Below are positions 1-8,607 of a DNA stretch of 64,000 nt, in pieces; position 1 is the stretch's first letter; every line of letters starts with the position of its first letter. Below the pieces are notes generated by a model. It was not told the origin of the DNA and ran no database searches. It saw only the letters and a list, made by a program, of their open reading frames with translations. Made by a program: the position numbers and the translations under genes. Source of the DNA: Marinifilum sp. D737 (GTDB lineage Bacteria; Bacteroidota; Bacteroidia; Bacteroidales; Marinifilaceae); contig NZ_JANQCD010000009.1 in the NCBI RefSeq assembly GCF_026672275.1, positions 62,001 to 126,000 of the forward strand, in the 5' to 3' direction.

Positions 1-124
1 GCCTGCTGCAAAACCTGATGCTAAAACAGTAAAACCTGCAGCTGCTAAAGCGGAAGTTAAAGATGCTCCTAAAGCTGAGCCAAAAGCAAACGATTCGAAA
101 GAAGAAACATCTGATAACAAATAA
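1..124 (+). CDS. rnfB: RnfB C-terminal tail (partial)
   Basis: The window opens inside a reading frame that ends at a TAA at 122-124. The 40 visible residues are almost only Ala, Lys, Pro, Asp and Glu, a flexible charged tail. The gene lies 15 bp upstream of rnfC. In rnfBCDGEA operons this position belongs to RnfB, the iron-sulfur subunit that receives electrons from ferredoxin, and Bacteroidota RnfB often carries such a low-complexity tail. No iron-sulfur motif is visible because it lies outside the window, so the name rests on position and composition. Confidence 0.75.
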   Translation, partial: PAAKPDAKTVKPAAAKAEVKDAPKAEPKANDSKEETSDNK

Positions 125-126
125 AT

Positions 127-132
127 AGGAGG
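127..132 (+). promoter_or_regulatory. Shine-Dalgarno site of rnfC
   Basis: AGGAGG lies seven bases before the GTG at 140 and directly after the rnfB stop. Such a full Shine-Dalgarno site is uncommon in this AT-rich genome, and it fixes the non-ATG start of rnfC. Confidence 0.7.
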
Positions 133-139
133 ATAATCA

Positions 140-1468
140 GTGTTAAAAACATTTTCTATAGGAGGTATTCATCCAGCAGAAAACAAACTATCTGCTGAAA
201 GCGCAATCCAGGCATTGCCAATACCCCAAATGGTTAGCATTCCAATTTCACAACATATTGGTGCTCCAGCTACACCAATCGTTAAAAAAGGCGACGAAGT
301 AAAAGTAGGACAACTAATTGCTAAATCTTCAGGATTTGTATCTGCAAATATTCACTCTTCTGTTTCCGGAACAGTATTCAAAGTAGATGATATTTTGGAT
401 GCTAGTGGTTTCCGCAGAACCTCTATCATTATTAAAGTTGATGGAGATGAGTGGTTAGAGCATATCGACCGAAGCGAAGAATTGGTAAAAGATATCAAAG
501 CAAGTAAAGAAGAAATCATCAAACAAGTTGGCGATGCTGGTATCGTTGGTTTGGGTGGTGCTACTTTCCCTGCTCATGTTAAACTTTCAGTTCCTCCAGG
601 AAAAACTGCAGAGGTTTTAATCATTAATGCTGTTGAGTGTGAACCTTACTTAACCTCTGACCACAGAATCATGTTGGAAAAAGGTGATGAGGTATTGGTT
701 GGTACTCAAATCTTAATGAAAGCTCTTGAGGTAAACAAAGCAATTATCGGTATTGAAAATAACAAACCAGATGCAATTGCTCACCTTACAAAACTTGCTG
801 CAAACTATAATGGAATTGAGATTTGTCCATTAAAAACTCAATACCCTCAAGGTGGTGAAAAGCAATTAATTTCTGCTACCATTAAGCGTGAAGTTCCTTC
901 AGGAGCTCTACCTATTGAAGTTGGTGCTGTTGTTCAGAATGTTGGTACTGCTTATGCAGTTTATGAGGCAGTTCAGAAAAACAAGCCATTAATTGAGCGT
1001 GTTGCAACTGTTACTGGTAAATCATTGAAGAATCCTTCAAACTGGATGTTCCGTATTGGTACCCCGGTTAAAGATATTATCGAAGCTGCAGGTGGAATGC
1101 CTGAAGATACTGGTAAAATTGTAGGCGGTGGTCCTATGATGGGAAAAGCATTATCAAGTGTTGATGTGCCATTGACAAAAGGTAGTTCAGGTTTATTGCT
1201 TCTTCCTAGAGAAGAAACTGCACGTAAAGCTACAAAAGCTTGTATCCGTTGCGGTAAGTGTGTTTCTGTTTGTCCAATGGGACTTGAACCATACTTGCTA
1301 ATGGTATGTGCTGATAAGAAAGATTACGAGCGCTTAGAAAAAGATGCAGTAATGGATTGTATCGAATGTGGTTCTTGCAGTTTCACTTGCCCTGCTCACC
1401 GTCCTCTATTGGATTACATCCGATTAGGAAAAGGTAAAGTGGGCCAGATTATGAGGGCACGTAAATAA
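140..1468 (+). CDS. rnfC: Rnf complex subunit RnfC
   Basis: RnfC is the membrane-associated NADH/FMN and iron-sulfur subunit of the Rnf complex, which couples electron flow between ferredoxin and NAD+ to Na+ or H+ transport. The 442-residue protein has the N-terminal RnfC barrel-sandwich region, a Gly-rich nucleotide/FMN-binding stretch (GLGGATFPAHVK, about residue 135 onward) and two CxxCxxCxxxCP ferredoxin motifs at Cys368/371/374/378 and Cys407/410/413/417. It starts at a GTG preceded by AGGAGG and follows rnfB by 15 bp. Length and motifs are normal for the short Bacteroidota form. Identification is firm; the ion pumped cannot be read from this subunit. Confidence 0.96.
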   Translation: MLKTFSIGGIHPAENKLSAESAIQALPIPQMVSIPISQHIGAPATPIVKKGDEVKVGQLIAKSSGFVSANIHSSVSGTVFKVDDILDASGFRRTSIIIKVDGDEWLEHIDRSEELVKDIKASKEEIIKQVGDAGIVGLGGATFPAHVKLSVPPGKTAEVLIINAVECEPYLTSDHRIMLEKGDEVLVGTQILMKALEVNKAIIGIENNKPDAIAHLTKLAANYNGIEICPLKTQYPQGGEKQLISATIKREVPSGALPIEVGAVVQNVGTAYAVYEAVQKNKPLIERVATVTGKSLKNPSNWMFRIGTPVKDIIEAAGGMPEDTGKIVGGGPMMGKALSSVDVPLTKGSSGLLLLPREETARKATKACIRCGKCVSVCPMGLEPYLLMVCADKKDYERLEKDAVMDCIECGSCSFTCPAHRPLLDYIRLGKGKVGQIMRARK

Positions 1469-1556
1469 TTAGGAATTATGAGTTACAAATGATGAATTAC
1501 TATTCACTAATTAACTCATTCACACATTAACTCAATTACTAATAAAATTATAAAAT
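1469..1556 (+). repeat. rnfC-rnfD spacer with small inverted and direct repeats
   Basis: This 88-bp spacer is the only large gap in an operon whose other junctions are 15 bp or less. It holds an 8-bp inverted repeat (ATGAGTTA at 1478-1485 and TAACTCAT at 1512-1519) and a direct repeat TTAACTCA at 1511-1518 and 1527-1534. The hairpin has no following T-run, so it is not a standard terminator. It could set mRNA processing or be a remnant repeat. Confidence 0.35.
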
Positions 1557-2552
1557 ATGAACACCAAAGTACTTGTCGCACCATCTCCGCATGTTCATAG
1601 TGGAGATTCCATACAGAAAAACATGTATGGGGTGGTATTTGCGATGCTTCCGGCGCTGCTATTTTCGTTCTTTTACTTTGGATTAGGTGCACTAGTTGTA
1701 ACCCTAACCGCCGTAGCATCATGTTACTTATTCGAATTCTTAATTCAAAAATACATTTTAAAGACTGAAGTTACCATTAACGATGGTTCTGCCCTTATCA
1801 CTGGTATTCTTTTGGCCTTTAACGTACCATCAAACCTTCCAATCTGGATCATCATGATTGGAGCCTTGGTTGCAATTGGTATTGGTAAAATGACATTTGG
1901 AGGATTAGGAAACAACGTATTCAACCCAGCATTGGTTGGTCGTGTATTCCTTTTAATCTCTTTCCCTGTACAGATGACCAGTTGGCCTGTGTCTAAAGGT
2001 TTAACCAGTGGATATATTGATGTGGAAACCGGAGCTACTCCTCTTGCCATCATTAAGGAAGGATTGAAAAGCGGTCAATCTCTTTCATCATTAATGGATA
2101 AAATACCTTCAAACATGGACATGTTCCTTGGGAATATGGGAGGTTCAATGGGTGAGATTGCAGGAGCTGCCTTAGTTCTTGGATTAATTTATATGTTGAT
2201 CCGTAAGATCATTACCTGGCACATTCCTGTTGCTGTGATCGGTTCTGTTGCGATCTTAACTGGAATTCTTCACATGATAAGTCCAGAAGCATATGCAGGA
2301 CCTGTATTCCATATTTTGACCGGAGGTTTGTTATTAGGCGCTATCTTCATGGCAACCGACTATGTTACTTCTCCAATGTCGAATAAAGGAATGATCATCT
2401 ATGGTGTGGGAATCGGTGTCCTAACAGTAGTGATCCGTGTATTTGGAGCATATCCTGAAGGAGTTTCATTTGCCATTCTTATTATGAATGCATTTGTGCC
2501 ACTAATTAACGTGTATGTTAAACCTAAGCGTTTCGGCGAAAAAAGGAAATAA
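1557..2552 (+). CDS. rnfD: Rnf complex subunit RnfD
   Basis: RnfD is an integral membrane subunit of the Rnf complex that carries covalently bound FMN and belongs to the NqrB/RnfD family. The 331-residue protein has about nine hydrophobic segments. The flavinylation motif GATPL is present, with the FMN-accepting threonine at position 161. The conserved NVFNPALVGRVFL stretch lies just before it (about residues 120-132). It is followed by rnfG after two bases, which suggests translational coupling. Length and motif are normal for the family. Confidence 0.95.
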   Translation: MNTKVLVAPSPHVHSGDSIQKNMYGVVFAMLPALLFSFFYFGLGALVVTLTAVASCYLFEFLIQKYILKTEVTINDGSALITGILLAFNVPSNLPIWIIMIGALVAIGIGKMTFGGLGNNVFNPALVGRVFLLISFPVQMTSWPVSKGLTSGYIDVETGATPLAIIKEGLKSGQSLSSLMDKIPSNMDMFLGNMGGSMGEIAGAALVLGLIYMLIRKIITWHIPVAVIGSVAILTGILHMISPEAYAGPVFHILTGGLLLGAIFMATDYVTSPMSNKGMIIYGVGIGVLTVVIRVFGAYPEGVSFAILIMNAFVPLINVYVKPKRFGEKRK

Positions 2553-2554
2553 TC

Positions 2555-3163
2555 ATGGCTGGTAAAAAAGAATCTACATTTATAAATATGGTTCTGGTGT
2601 TATTCATCGTAACACTAGTTGCCTCAGCTGCATTGGGTGGACTTTACGAGTTAACCAAAGAACCTATCGCTGCTGCTAAATTGGCTAAGAAATTAAAAGC
2701 CATTAAGGAAGTTGTTCCTGAATTTGATAATAATCCAAGTGAAGAAATGTATTCTGTTGAGATGCCTACGGGTGATCTTTTGGAATTCTACCCTGCTAAA
2801 AAAGGAAGTGAATTGGTTGGTACTGCAGTAAAAACATTTACTACCAATGGATTCTCCGGATACATTTGGATCATGGTTGGTTTTAAACCTGATGGAAGCA
2901 TCAATAACTATTCAGTATTGGAACACAAAGAAACACCTGGTTTAGGTACCAAAATGGAACCTTGGTTTAAAACTACTGATCCAGCTAAAGCCAAGTGTAG
3001 CATTTTGGGTAAAAATCCAGGAACTGCTAATCTAACTGTTAGCAAAGATGGAGGTGAAGTTGATGCAATTACTGCTGCAACCATTAGCTCCAGAGCTTTC
3101 TTGGATGCTGTTCAGACTGCTTACAATGAGTACAACAAACAAATGGAAGGAGGAACCAAGTAA
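2555..3163 (+). CDS. rnfG: Rnf complex subunit RnfG
   Basis: RnfG is the periplasm-facing flavoprotein subunit, homologous to NqrC, anchored by one N-terminal membrane helix (about residues 10-30). The FMN-binding domain ends in DAITAATISSRAF. By family comparison Thr176 is the residue to which ApbE attaches FMN through a phosphoester bond. The 202-residue length is normal. Its stop codon shares one base with the rnfE start (TAATG), a typical coupled junction. No apbE gene is in the window. Confidence 0.94.
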   Translation: MAGKKESTFINMVLVLFIVTLVASAALGGLYELTKEPIAAAKLAKKLKAIKEVVPEFDNNPSEEMYSVEMPTGDLLEFYPAKKGSELVGTAVKTFTTNGFSGYIWIMVGFKPDGSINNYSVLEHKETPGLGTKMEPWFKTTDPAKAKCSILGKNPGTANLTVSKDGGEVDAITAATISSRAFLDAVQTAYNEYNKQMEGGTK

Positions 3164-3747
3164 TGACAAATAAAGACATCTTTTTAAGAGGATTTTTTAA
3201 AGAAAATGCGGTTTTCACATTACTTTTAGGTATGTGTCCTACTTTAGGGGTTACATCATCAGCAATTAATGGTTTAGGAATGGGCTTGGCTACCACTTTC
3301 GTATTAATCATGTCGAACTTGGTAATTTCATTAGTAAGTTCATTTATTCCAGACAAAGTAAAAATTCCATCTTTCATTGTAATCATTGCATCTTTCGTAA
3401 CCATGGTGGATTTGTTAATGGCCGGATATGTACCTGCTTTACACGAACAATTGGGTGTATTTATTCCATTGATCGTAGTAAACTGTGTGGTATTAGGTCG
3501 TGCCGAAGCTTTCGCATCAAAGAATAAAATGGTTCCTTCAATTATCGATGGTATTAGTATGGGATTGGGTTTTGCTATGGCATTAACCATGCTAGGTGCA
3601 ATTCGTGAATTTTTTGGTTCAGGAAAAATGTTTGGAGTAACATTATTCAACGAAACCTATGGTATGTTAGTATTCGTATTGGCCCCTGGTGCTTTTATCG
3701 CATTAGGATACTTAATTGCATTTATTAACCGAGTAAGAAAAGCATAA
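3163..3747 (+). CDS. rnfE: Rnf complex subunit RnfE
   Basis: RnfE is a polytopic subunit of the NqrD/RnfE family. With RnfA it forms the pseudo-symmetric membrane core that holds an iron-sulfur centre and takes part in ion translocation. The 194-residue protein has about six hydrophobic helices and family motifs [21 protein letters not shown] near residue 21 and [14 protein letters not shown] near residue 105. The Cys residues in these two stretches (CPTLG, NCVVLGR) are those expected to bind the cluster. It starts on the base that ends rnfG and is followed by rnfA after 11 bp. Confidence 0.94.
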   Translation: MTNKDIFLRGFFKENAVFTLLLGMCPTLGVTSSAINGLGMGLATTFVLIMSNLVISLVSSFIPDKVKIPSFIVIIASFVTMVDLLMAGYVPALHEQLGVFIPLIVVNCVVLGRAEAFASKNKMVPSIIDGISMGLGFAMALTMLGAIREFFGSGKMFGVTLFNETYGMLVFVLAPGAFIALGYLIAFINRVRKA

Positions 3748-3758
3748 GGAGAATCATC

Positions 3759-4331
3759 ATGGAATTTATTGTAATTATTATATCAGCAATATTCGTAAAC
3801 AACGTAGTATTGATGCAATTCCTTGGAATTTGTCCTTTCCTTGGAGTGTCGAAGAAAGTTTCTACAGCGGTAGGTATGACCGGAGCAGTTACCTTCGTAA
3901 TGATTCTGGCAACTATCGTAACTTATTTAATACAACACTATATCCTTAATCCATACGGCATTGGATTCATGCAAACCATTTCTTTTATTTTGGTTATTGC
4001 ATCCCTTGTACAATTGGTAGAAATTATTTTGAAGAAAGTTAGTCCTGCATTATATCAGGCTTTGGGAGTATTCCTTCCATTAATCACAACTAACTGTGCC
4101 ATTTTAGGTGTAGCAATCATGACCATTCAGAAAGATTACAATTTGCTAGAAGCAGTGGTTTTTTCCGGGGCATCAGCAATTGGTTTTGGTTTGGCCTTGG
4201 TATTATTTGCTGGATTAAGAGAACACTTAGACCTTATTGAACTACCAAAAGGCATAAAAGGAACTCCTGCTGCACTTATTGTTGCCGGATTACTTGCTAT
4301 GGCCTTTATGGGATTCTCTGGAATCGTATAA
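3759..4331 (+). CDS. rnfA: Rnf complex subunit RnfA
   Basis: RnfA (NqrE/RnfA family) is the partner of RnfE in the membrane core. The 190-residue protein has about six helices. It repeats the family pattern in inverted topology: [20 protein letters not shown] near the N-terminus and [12 protein letters not shown] near residue 110, each with a Cys placed to bind the shared iron-sulfur centre. It is the last gene of the operon and is followed 30 bp later by a strong terminator, so the visible order is rnfB-C-D-G-E-A. Confidence 0.95.
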   Translation: MEFIVIIISAIFVNNVVLMQFLGICPFLGVSKKVSTAVGMTGAVTFVMILATIVTYLIQHYILNPYGIGFMQTISFILVIASLVQLVEIILKKVSPALYQALGVFLPLITTNCAILGVAIMTIQKDYNLLEAVVFSGASAIGFGLALVLFAGLREHLDLIELPKGIKGTPAALIVAGLLAMAFMGFSGIV

Positions 4332-4360
4332 ATCAAAATACACTTGATTATATTTCATAG

Positions 4361-4386
4361 GCAGCTCATTTTGAGCTGCTTTTTTT
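4361..4386 (+). terminator. Rho-independent terminator of the rnf operon
   Basis: GCAGCTC at 4361-4367 pairs with GAGCTGC at 4373-4379, with one further A-T pair and a short loop, followed by a run of seven T. It lies 30 bp after the rnfA stop. Confidence 0.85.
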
Positions 4387-4536
4387 GTTGTCTAAATTCT
4401 TCTCTACGTAAGCAATAATAGCACCTTTGTCAAAAATGTTGTGTAAATCCATAAGAATAACTAACTTAGGAATGAAAGTCGCTCAAATGTGACCATAATC
4501 AACCACTAATTACACACTAAATACAGGCGAAGCTAA

Positions 4537-7371
4537 ATGCTTAATAAGTTAAAATTTCGTACGAGAGTGCTTGCCGGATTCGGACTTATTCTACTGTTTA
4601 CGGTATCATTCTTCGTCCTCTCTATTTTCCAGGTAAAAAAACTACGATCAGAATCTGAATTCATTTATAATCACACCTATACAGTCAGCAATAGTGTTCG
4701 AGATATCAATACTCACATCCAGATCATGGAGAGTGCAATGAAAGATATCCTGCTGGCTAATACCCAGGAAGAATTCGATCAAGCCATTGATACCATTAAC
4801 CTTTACCACCTTAAAGTAGAAGCTGAATTTGACATTGTCTACAATAATTTTTTAGGCAATGTCAGGGATGTGGGTGATGCACACCGTGCCTTTATGGATT
4901 GGGAAAAGATCAGAAATGAAATTATTGATCTAAAAGTTAGCGGCAGAGAACTAACTGCAAAAAAAATGGTTGATGGGGTCGCTGCCAATCACCTAAGAAA
5001 ACTTAAAGAAAAAACCAAGGTGATGACAGATTTTGCTGCAAACAAGGCAAAATCAAGTTATCAGGAAGCTACCGAAATGCATAACACCACCCTGTTTTGG
5101 TTTACCATTATTTCTGTAATTATTGTTTTAATCTGTATCGCCATAACATATGTCATTTCAGATAGTATATCGCGACCTATAAAGAATTTCATTTACAAAG
5201 CCCAGGCCATTTACCAGGGGCAGGGACATGGTTCTATTAGTAGAATCAGTGAAGAGAGCCTCTTAGATCATTCTATTACGGAATTAACAGAAACCTATAC
5301 CATGCTTCAAAGCGAGATTAAGGAGCGTGAGAAAGGTGAACAAACAATACGTGAACAATACCAGGAAATACATGATTACTCGGAACAGCTAAGATCTTTT
5401 AACGAAAAACTGGAAGGAAGAGTAAAAGAGAGAACAACTGCCCTGGCAACAAGCGAAGAGAAATACAGGAACCTGATAAACGGAAGTACCGATATCATAT
5501 TGGTGAACGAATATTTAGGTGACGGTTCATCTAAATTAATTGAAGCGAATGATACTGCCTGTATTTTGTTGGGTTATTCTCGCGAAGAACTATTACAACT
5601 TACACTTCATGATTTTATTGAAAATTTAGACAATGATTACATTGTTGATTCGATAAAACGTTTAACTCGCGAAAAGCAGTTTACCAGCGAACAAATGTTT
5701 GTTTCCAAGTATGGTAAAAAAACCCCTATGGAAACCGTCAACCAGTTGGTAACCCTGCAAGGAAAGCATGTTATCCTTTCAACTGCGCGTGATATCACCG
5801 AAAGGAAGAATGCACAACAGGCAATTATTTCGAGCGAACGCAGGTTGAAAAAGATGATCCATAAATCACCTCTTCCTATTGTAATTACTGATGAGAATAA
5901 GGATATCGAATTCCTGAATGATAAGTTTATTGAGCAATTTGGCTATAACCTAAATGACATTCGAACCTCTGAAGATTGGTACACGAAATGTTATCCTGAT
6001 GAAGAATACAGAAACACTGTGATAGATGCTTGGGAAAAAGCTACCGAGAAGGCAAAGCAGGATAATACGGATATCGAAAAACAAGAATTTCACATTAGCA
6101 CCAAAAATGGAGAACAGAGGCATTGTGAATTCTTCATGGTTCCTTTCGATACCTCTTCCATGATCATTATTAATGATATTACTCCAATTATTAATTCGCA
6201 AAGTGAGTTGGTAAAAGCGAAGGAGAAAGCAGAAGAAAGTGATCGTTTAAAATCAGCATTCCTTGCCAACATGTCACACGAAATCAGAACGCCAATGAAT
6301 GGAATTATTGGTTTTGCGGATATGCTTAGAAAACCTGGGAAAACAGATGAACAACAAAATGTATATGTCGATATCATTTACAAGAGTTCAAATCAGCTAT
6401 TGAAAATTATCAATGATATTCTTGATATTTCAAAGCTAGATGCGGGACAAACCATTATAAAAGAAACCCAATGCTCGATTAATTCAATTTTAGACGATTT
6501 GCATATGCAATTCAGCAAGGAGAATATTGCTGATGATGAAATTGAATTTAGAGTTCTTAAATCCTTGCCAAACGAAAAAACTCTGGTCGTAACCGAGGAA
6601 AGAAAACTAAGACAGGTGCTTTCTAACCTTCTGAACAATGCATTTAAATTCACTTCATCAGGCTCCATTGAGTTTGGTTATAAACTCTTAACCGACGAAC
6701 TTCTAGAGTTTTATGTAAAGGATACCGGTATTGGTATTCAGAAAGAGAAACAAGATATTATTTTTGAACGATTCCGTCAAGTTGAAGAATCCTTTACTCG
6801 CAAATATGGTGGAACTGGTCTTGGTTTGGCCATTTCGAAAGGTTTTGTAGAATTAATGGGAGGAAAAATAAGAATGGCAACTGTTGAAGACAAAGGAACA
6901 ACATTCTTCTTTACCATCCCTTATAAGCCTGTAGATACCGATAATGTACCAGTTAAAAAAACACCCAAGAAAAAGGATTACAAATGGGATGATAAGCTGA
7001 TTTTGGTAGTAGAAGATGATGAAACCAACTACAAATACATCGAAGCAGCTTTAAAGCCAACCAAGGTTAAAATCCTACATACCATATCAGGAAACAAAGC
7101 GATAGAACTAAGCTTAAGAAATCCTACAATTAACCTTGTTTTAATGGATCTGCGTTTGCCAGATATCAATGGCTTGGAAGCTACACAATCAATTAAGAAA
7201 ATGCGCGATAATCTTCCGATTATTGCACAAACGGCAAATGCTTTCAGAGAAGATAAGAACAAGAGCATTGAAGCGGGTTGCGATGACTTTATTGCAAAGC
7301 CATTTGATGAAAAGAAACTGCTTGAAACCATTAACAAATACTTCAAAAAGAAAAAGAAGTTGAATGTGTGA
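4537..7371 (+). CDS. Hybrid sensor histidine kinase with two PAS domains and a receiver
   Basis: This 944-residue membrane hybrid kinase probably senses an unknown signal and passes phosphate to its own receiver. Domains in order: N-terminal helix (about 11-31), a helical extracytoplasmic sensor (35-183), second membrane helix (184-206), HAMP-like linker, coiled coil (255-310), two PAS domains (about 308-425 and 435-555), HisKA with the phospho-accepting His581 in MSHEIRTPMNG, HATPase with the N box (NLLNNAFKF) and the G boxes DTGIGI and GGTGLGLAIS, and a C-terminal receiver (821-940) with Asp871 and Lys921. No partner regulator is adjacent, so its output is unknown. Confidence 0.93.
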   Translation: MLNKLKFRTRVLAGFGLILLFTVSFFVLSIFQVKKLRSESEFIYNHTYTVSNSVRDINTHIQIMESAMKDILLANTQEEFDQAIDTINLYHLKVEAEFDIVYNNFLGNVRDVGDAHRAFMDWEKIRNEIIDLKVSGRELTAKKMVDGVAANHLRKLKEKTKVMTDFAANKAKSSYQEATEMHNTTLFWFTIISVIIVLICIAITYVISDSISRPIKNFIYKAQAIYQGQGHGSISRISEESLLDHSITELTETYTMLQSEIKEREKGEQTIREQYQEIHDYSEQLRSFNEKLEGRVKERTTALATSEEKYRNLINGSTDIILVNEYLGDGSSKLIEANDTACILLGYSREELLQLTLHDFIENLDNDYIVDSIKRLTREKQFTSEQMFVSKYGKKTPMETVNQLVTLQGKHVILSTARDITERKNAQQAIISSERRLKKMIHKSPLPIVITDENKDIEFLNDKFIEQFGYNLNDIRTSEDWYTKCYPDEEYRNTVIDAWEKATEKAKQDNTDIEKQEFHISTKNGEQRHCEFFMVPFDTSSMIIINDITPIINSQSELVKAKEKAEESDRLKSAFLANMSHEIRTPMNGIIGFADMLRKPGKTDEQQNVYVDIIYKSSNQLLKIINDILDISKLDAGQTIIKETQCSINSILDDLHMQFSKENIADDEIEFRVLKSLPNEKTLVVTEERKLRQVLSNLLNNAFKFTSSGSIEFGYKLLTDELLEFYVKDTGIGIQKEKQDIIFERFRQVEESFTRKYGGTGLGLAISKGFVELMGGKIRMATVEDKGTTFFFTIPYKPVDTDNVPVKKTPKKKDYKWDDKLILVVEDDETNYKYIEAALKPTKVKILHTISGNKAIELSLRNPTINLVLMDLRLPDINGLEATQSIKKMRDNLPIIAQTANAFREDKNKSIEAGCDDFIAKPFDEKKLLETINKYFKKKKKLNV

Positions 7372-7741
7372 TGTATTAAATTCTTAAAATAATTGATCCT
7401 TCTTGGCAAGCAATTTCTATGTAATGATATTTTAACTACCATTACAAGGACGTTTTTATTCGTATTACAATACCGTCGTAAACACTATAGTTTACATAGT
7501 CAAATAGACTGTATACTCGAGTGTTAGGAATGCATATGCTTTGAGCCTTAATTATTATTCTACCTTCCTGAATATCTGATTGTCTCTCTTCCACTCCAAG
7601 ATACTGGTCTGTTTTCGAAAACCAATTTCCAGACCAGTTGAATAACACAAAAATCACTACAAATAGTTAGTAATATAAATCGTAATCTTCATTAGTTTTG
7701 CTCCCGCAATTTTAAACGATATTTACAAACACACCTTAAAA
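7372..7741. other. Intergenic region with a 9-bp inverted repeat
   Basis: This 370-bp stretch separates the hybrid kinase from proC. It contains a perfect inverted repeat, ACTGGTCTG at 7603-7611 and CAGACCAGT at 7630-7638, with no T-run behind it. A 71-codon frame on the minus strand (7657-7442, GTG start) crosses it, but it has no recognisable domain or clear ribosome site and I do not call it a gene. The proC promoter lies at the right end. Confidence 0.4.
7693..7700 (+). promoter_or_regulatory. Candidate -7 box upstream of proC
   Basis: TAGTTTTG matches the Bacteroidota TAnnTTTG box and ends 41 bp before the proC start. No convincing TTTG -33 element is seen 19-21 bp further upstream. Confidence 0.35.
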
Positions 7742-8548
7742 ATGAACTCAAAGAACATTACAATTATTGGAGGAGGAAATTTAGGATCCTCTATTGCAAA
7801 AGGATTAGTTCAAAGCGGTTTATTAAAACCTGAACAAATTACGGTTACCAACCTTGAATTGCACTTAATTCAGCACCTAAAAGATGAAATAGGTGTGAAT
7901 ATTACAACCAATAACCTTGAGGCAATTAATAATTCGCAAATTGTTATAGTTGCAGTAAAACCAACTGTGGCAAGAATACTTCTAAACGATATTAAAGAAG
8001 CTTTACAAAAAGGCAAACAAGTCTTAATTTCGGTTATCTCAGGAATTAAAATTCAAGATCTGGAAAATATTTTAGAAGATGTTCCTGTAATTAGAGCTAT
8101 GCCAAATACAGCAATCGCCATTCAGGAATCAATGACTGCATTGTCTTTTAACGAAAAAGGTCTGGAGTACAAAGATGAAGTTGTTGAAATTTTCGATCAA
8201 CTTGGAGCAACCATGATTATTCCTGAATCGCAAATGCCAGCTGCAACAGTTTTGGCTTCTTGTGGTATTGCCTTTGCGCTAAGATTTATGAGAGCTGCTT
8301 CACAAGGAGGAATCGAGATTGGTCTGTCTTCAAAGCAATCATTAGAAGTGGCAGCACAAATCATGAAAGGTGCTTCAAAATTGATTATTGAAAATGGAAC
8401 TCACCCCGAACCAGAAATCGACAAGGTAACGACTCCACTTGGAGTAACCATTAAATCACTAAATAAAATGGAGCATGAAGGATTTAGTTCCTCTCTTGTT
8501 CAAGGAGTGGTTAGTGGTCACAAAAAGATCTTAGAAACAGAATCATAA
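7742..8548 (+). CDS. proC: Pyrroline-5-carboxylate reductase
   Basis: ProC reduces 1-pyrroline-5-carboxylate to proline with NAD(P)H, the last step of proline synthesis in the cytoplasm. The 268-residue protein has an N-terminal Rossmann fold with IGGGNLGSSIAKGL (about residues 9-22) and AVKPTVA near residue 72. The C-terminal dimerisation domain ends in the family signature TTPLGVTIKSL (about 230-240), where most members read TSPGGTTI. The gene stands alone and converges with the cyclase gene. Identification is firm. Confidence 0.94.
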   Translation: MNSKNITIIGGGNLGSSIAKGLVQSGLLKPEQITVTNLELHLIQHLKDEIGVNITTNNLEAINNSQIVIVAVKPTVARILLNDIKEALQKGKQVLISVISGIKIQDLENILEDVPVIRAMPNTAIAIQESMTALSFNEKGLEYKDEVVEIFDQLGATMIIPESQMPAATVLASCGIAFALRFMRAASQGGIEIGLSSKQSLEVAAQIMKGASKLIIENGTHPEPEIDKVTTPLGVTIKSLNKMEHEGFSSSLVQGVVSGHKKILETES

Positions 8549-8561
8549 AAACTCAATAATT

Positions 8562-8607
8562 ACAGCTCATTACCTAGCATATTTTATAGAGCGCGGTAGT
8601 GAGCTGT
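8562..8607. terminator. Inverted repeat between convergent proC and cyclase genes
   Basis: A 13-bp stem (8562-8574 and 8595-8607) with a single wobble pair spans the 3' end of the cyclase gene, 14 bp after the proC stop. A T-rich run follows only weakly on either side. Its place between convergent genes suggests a bidirectional terminator or transcript-end hairpin. Confidence 0.45.

Noticed and set aside
3084-3650. 188-codon frame opposite rnfG and rnfE
   Set aside because: It lies antisense to two well-defined Rnf genes and has no recognisable features.
7442-7657. 71-codon minus-strand frame before proC as a gene
   Set aside because: GTG start, no promoter, no recognised domain; kept only as a note in the gap entry.
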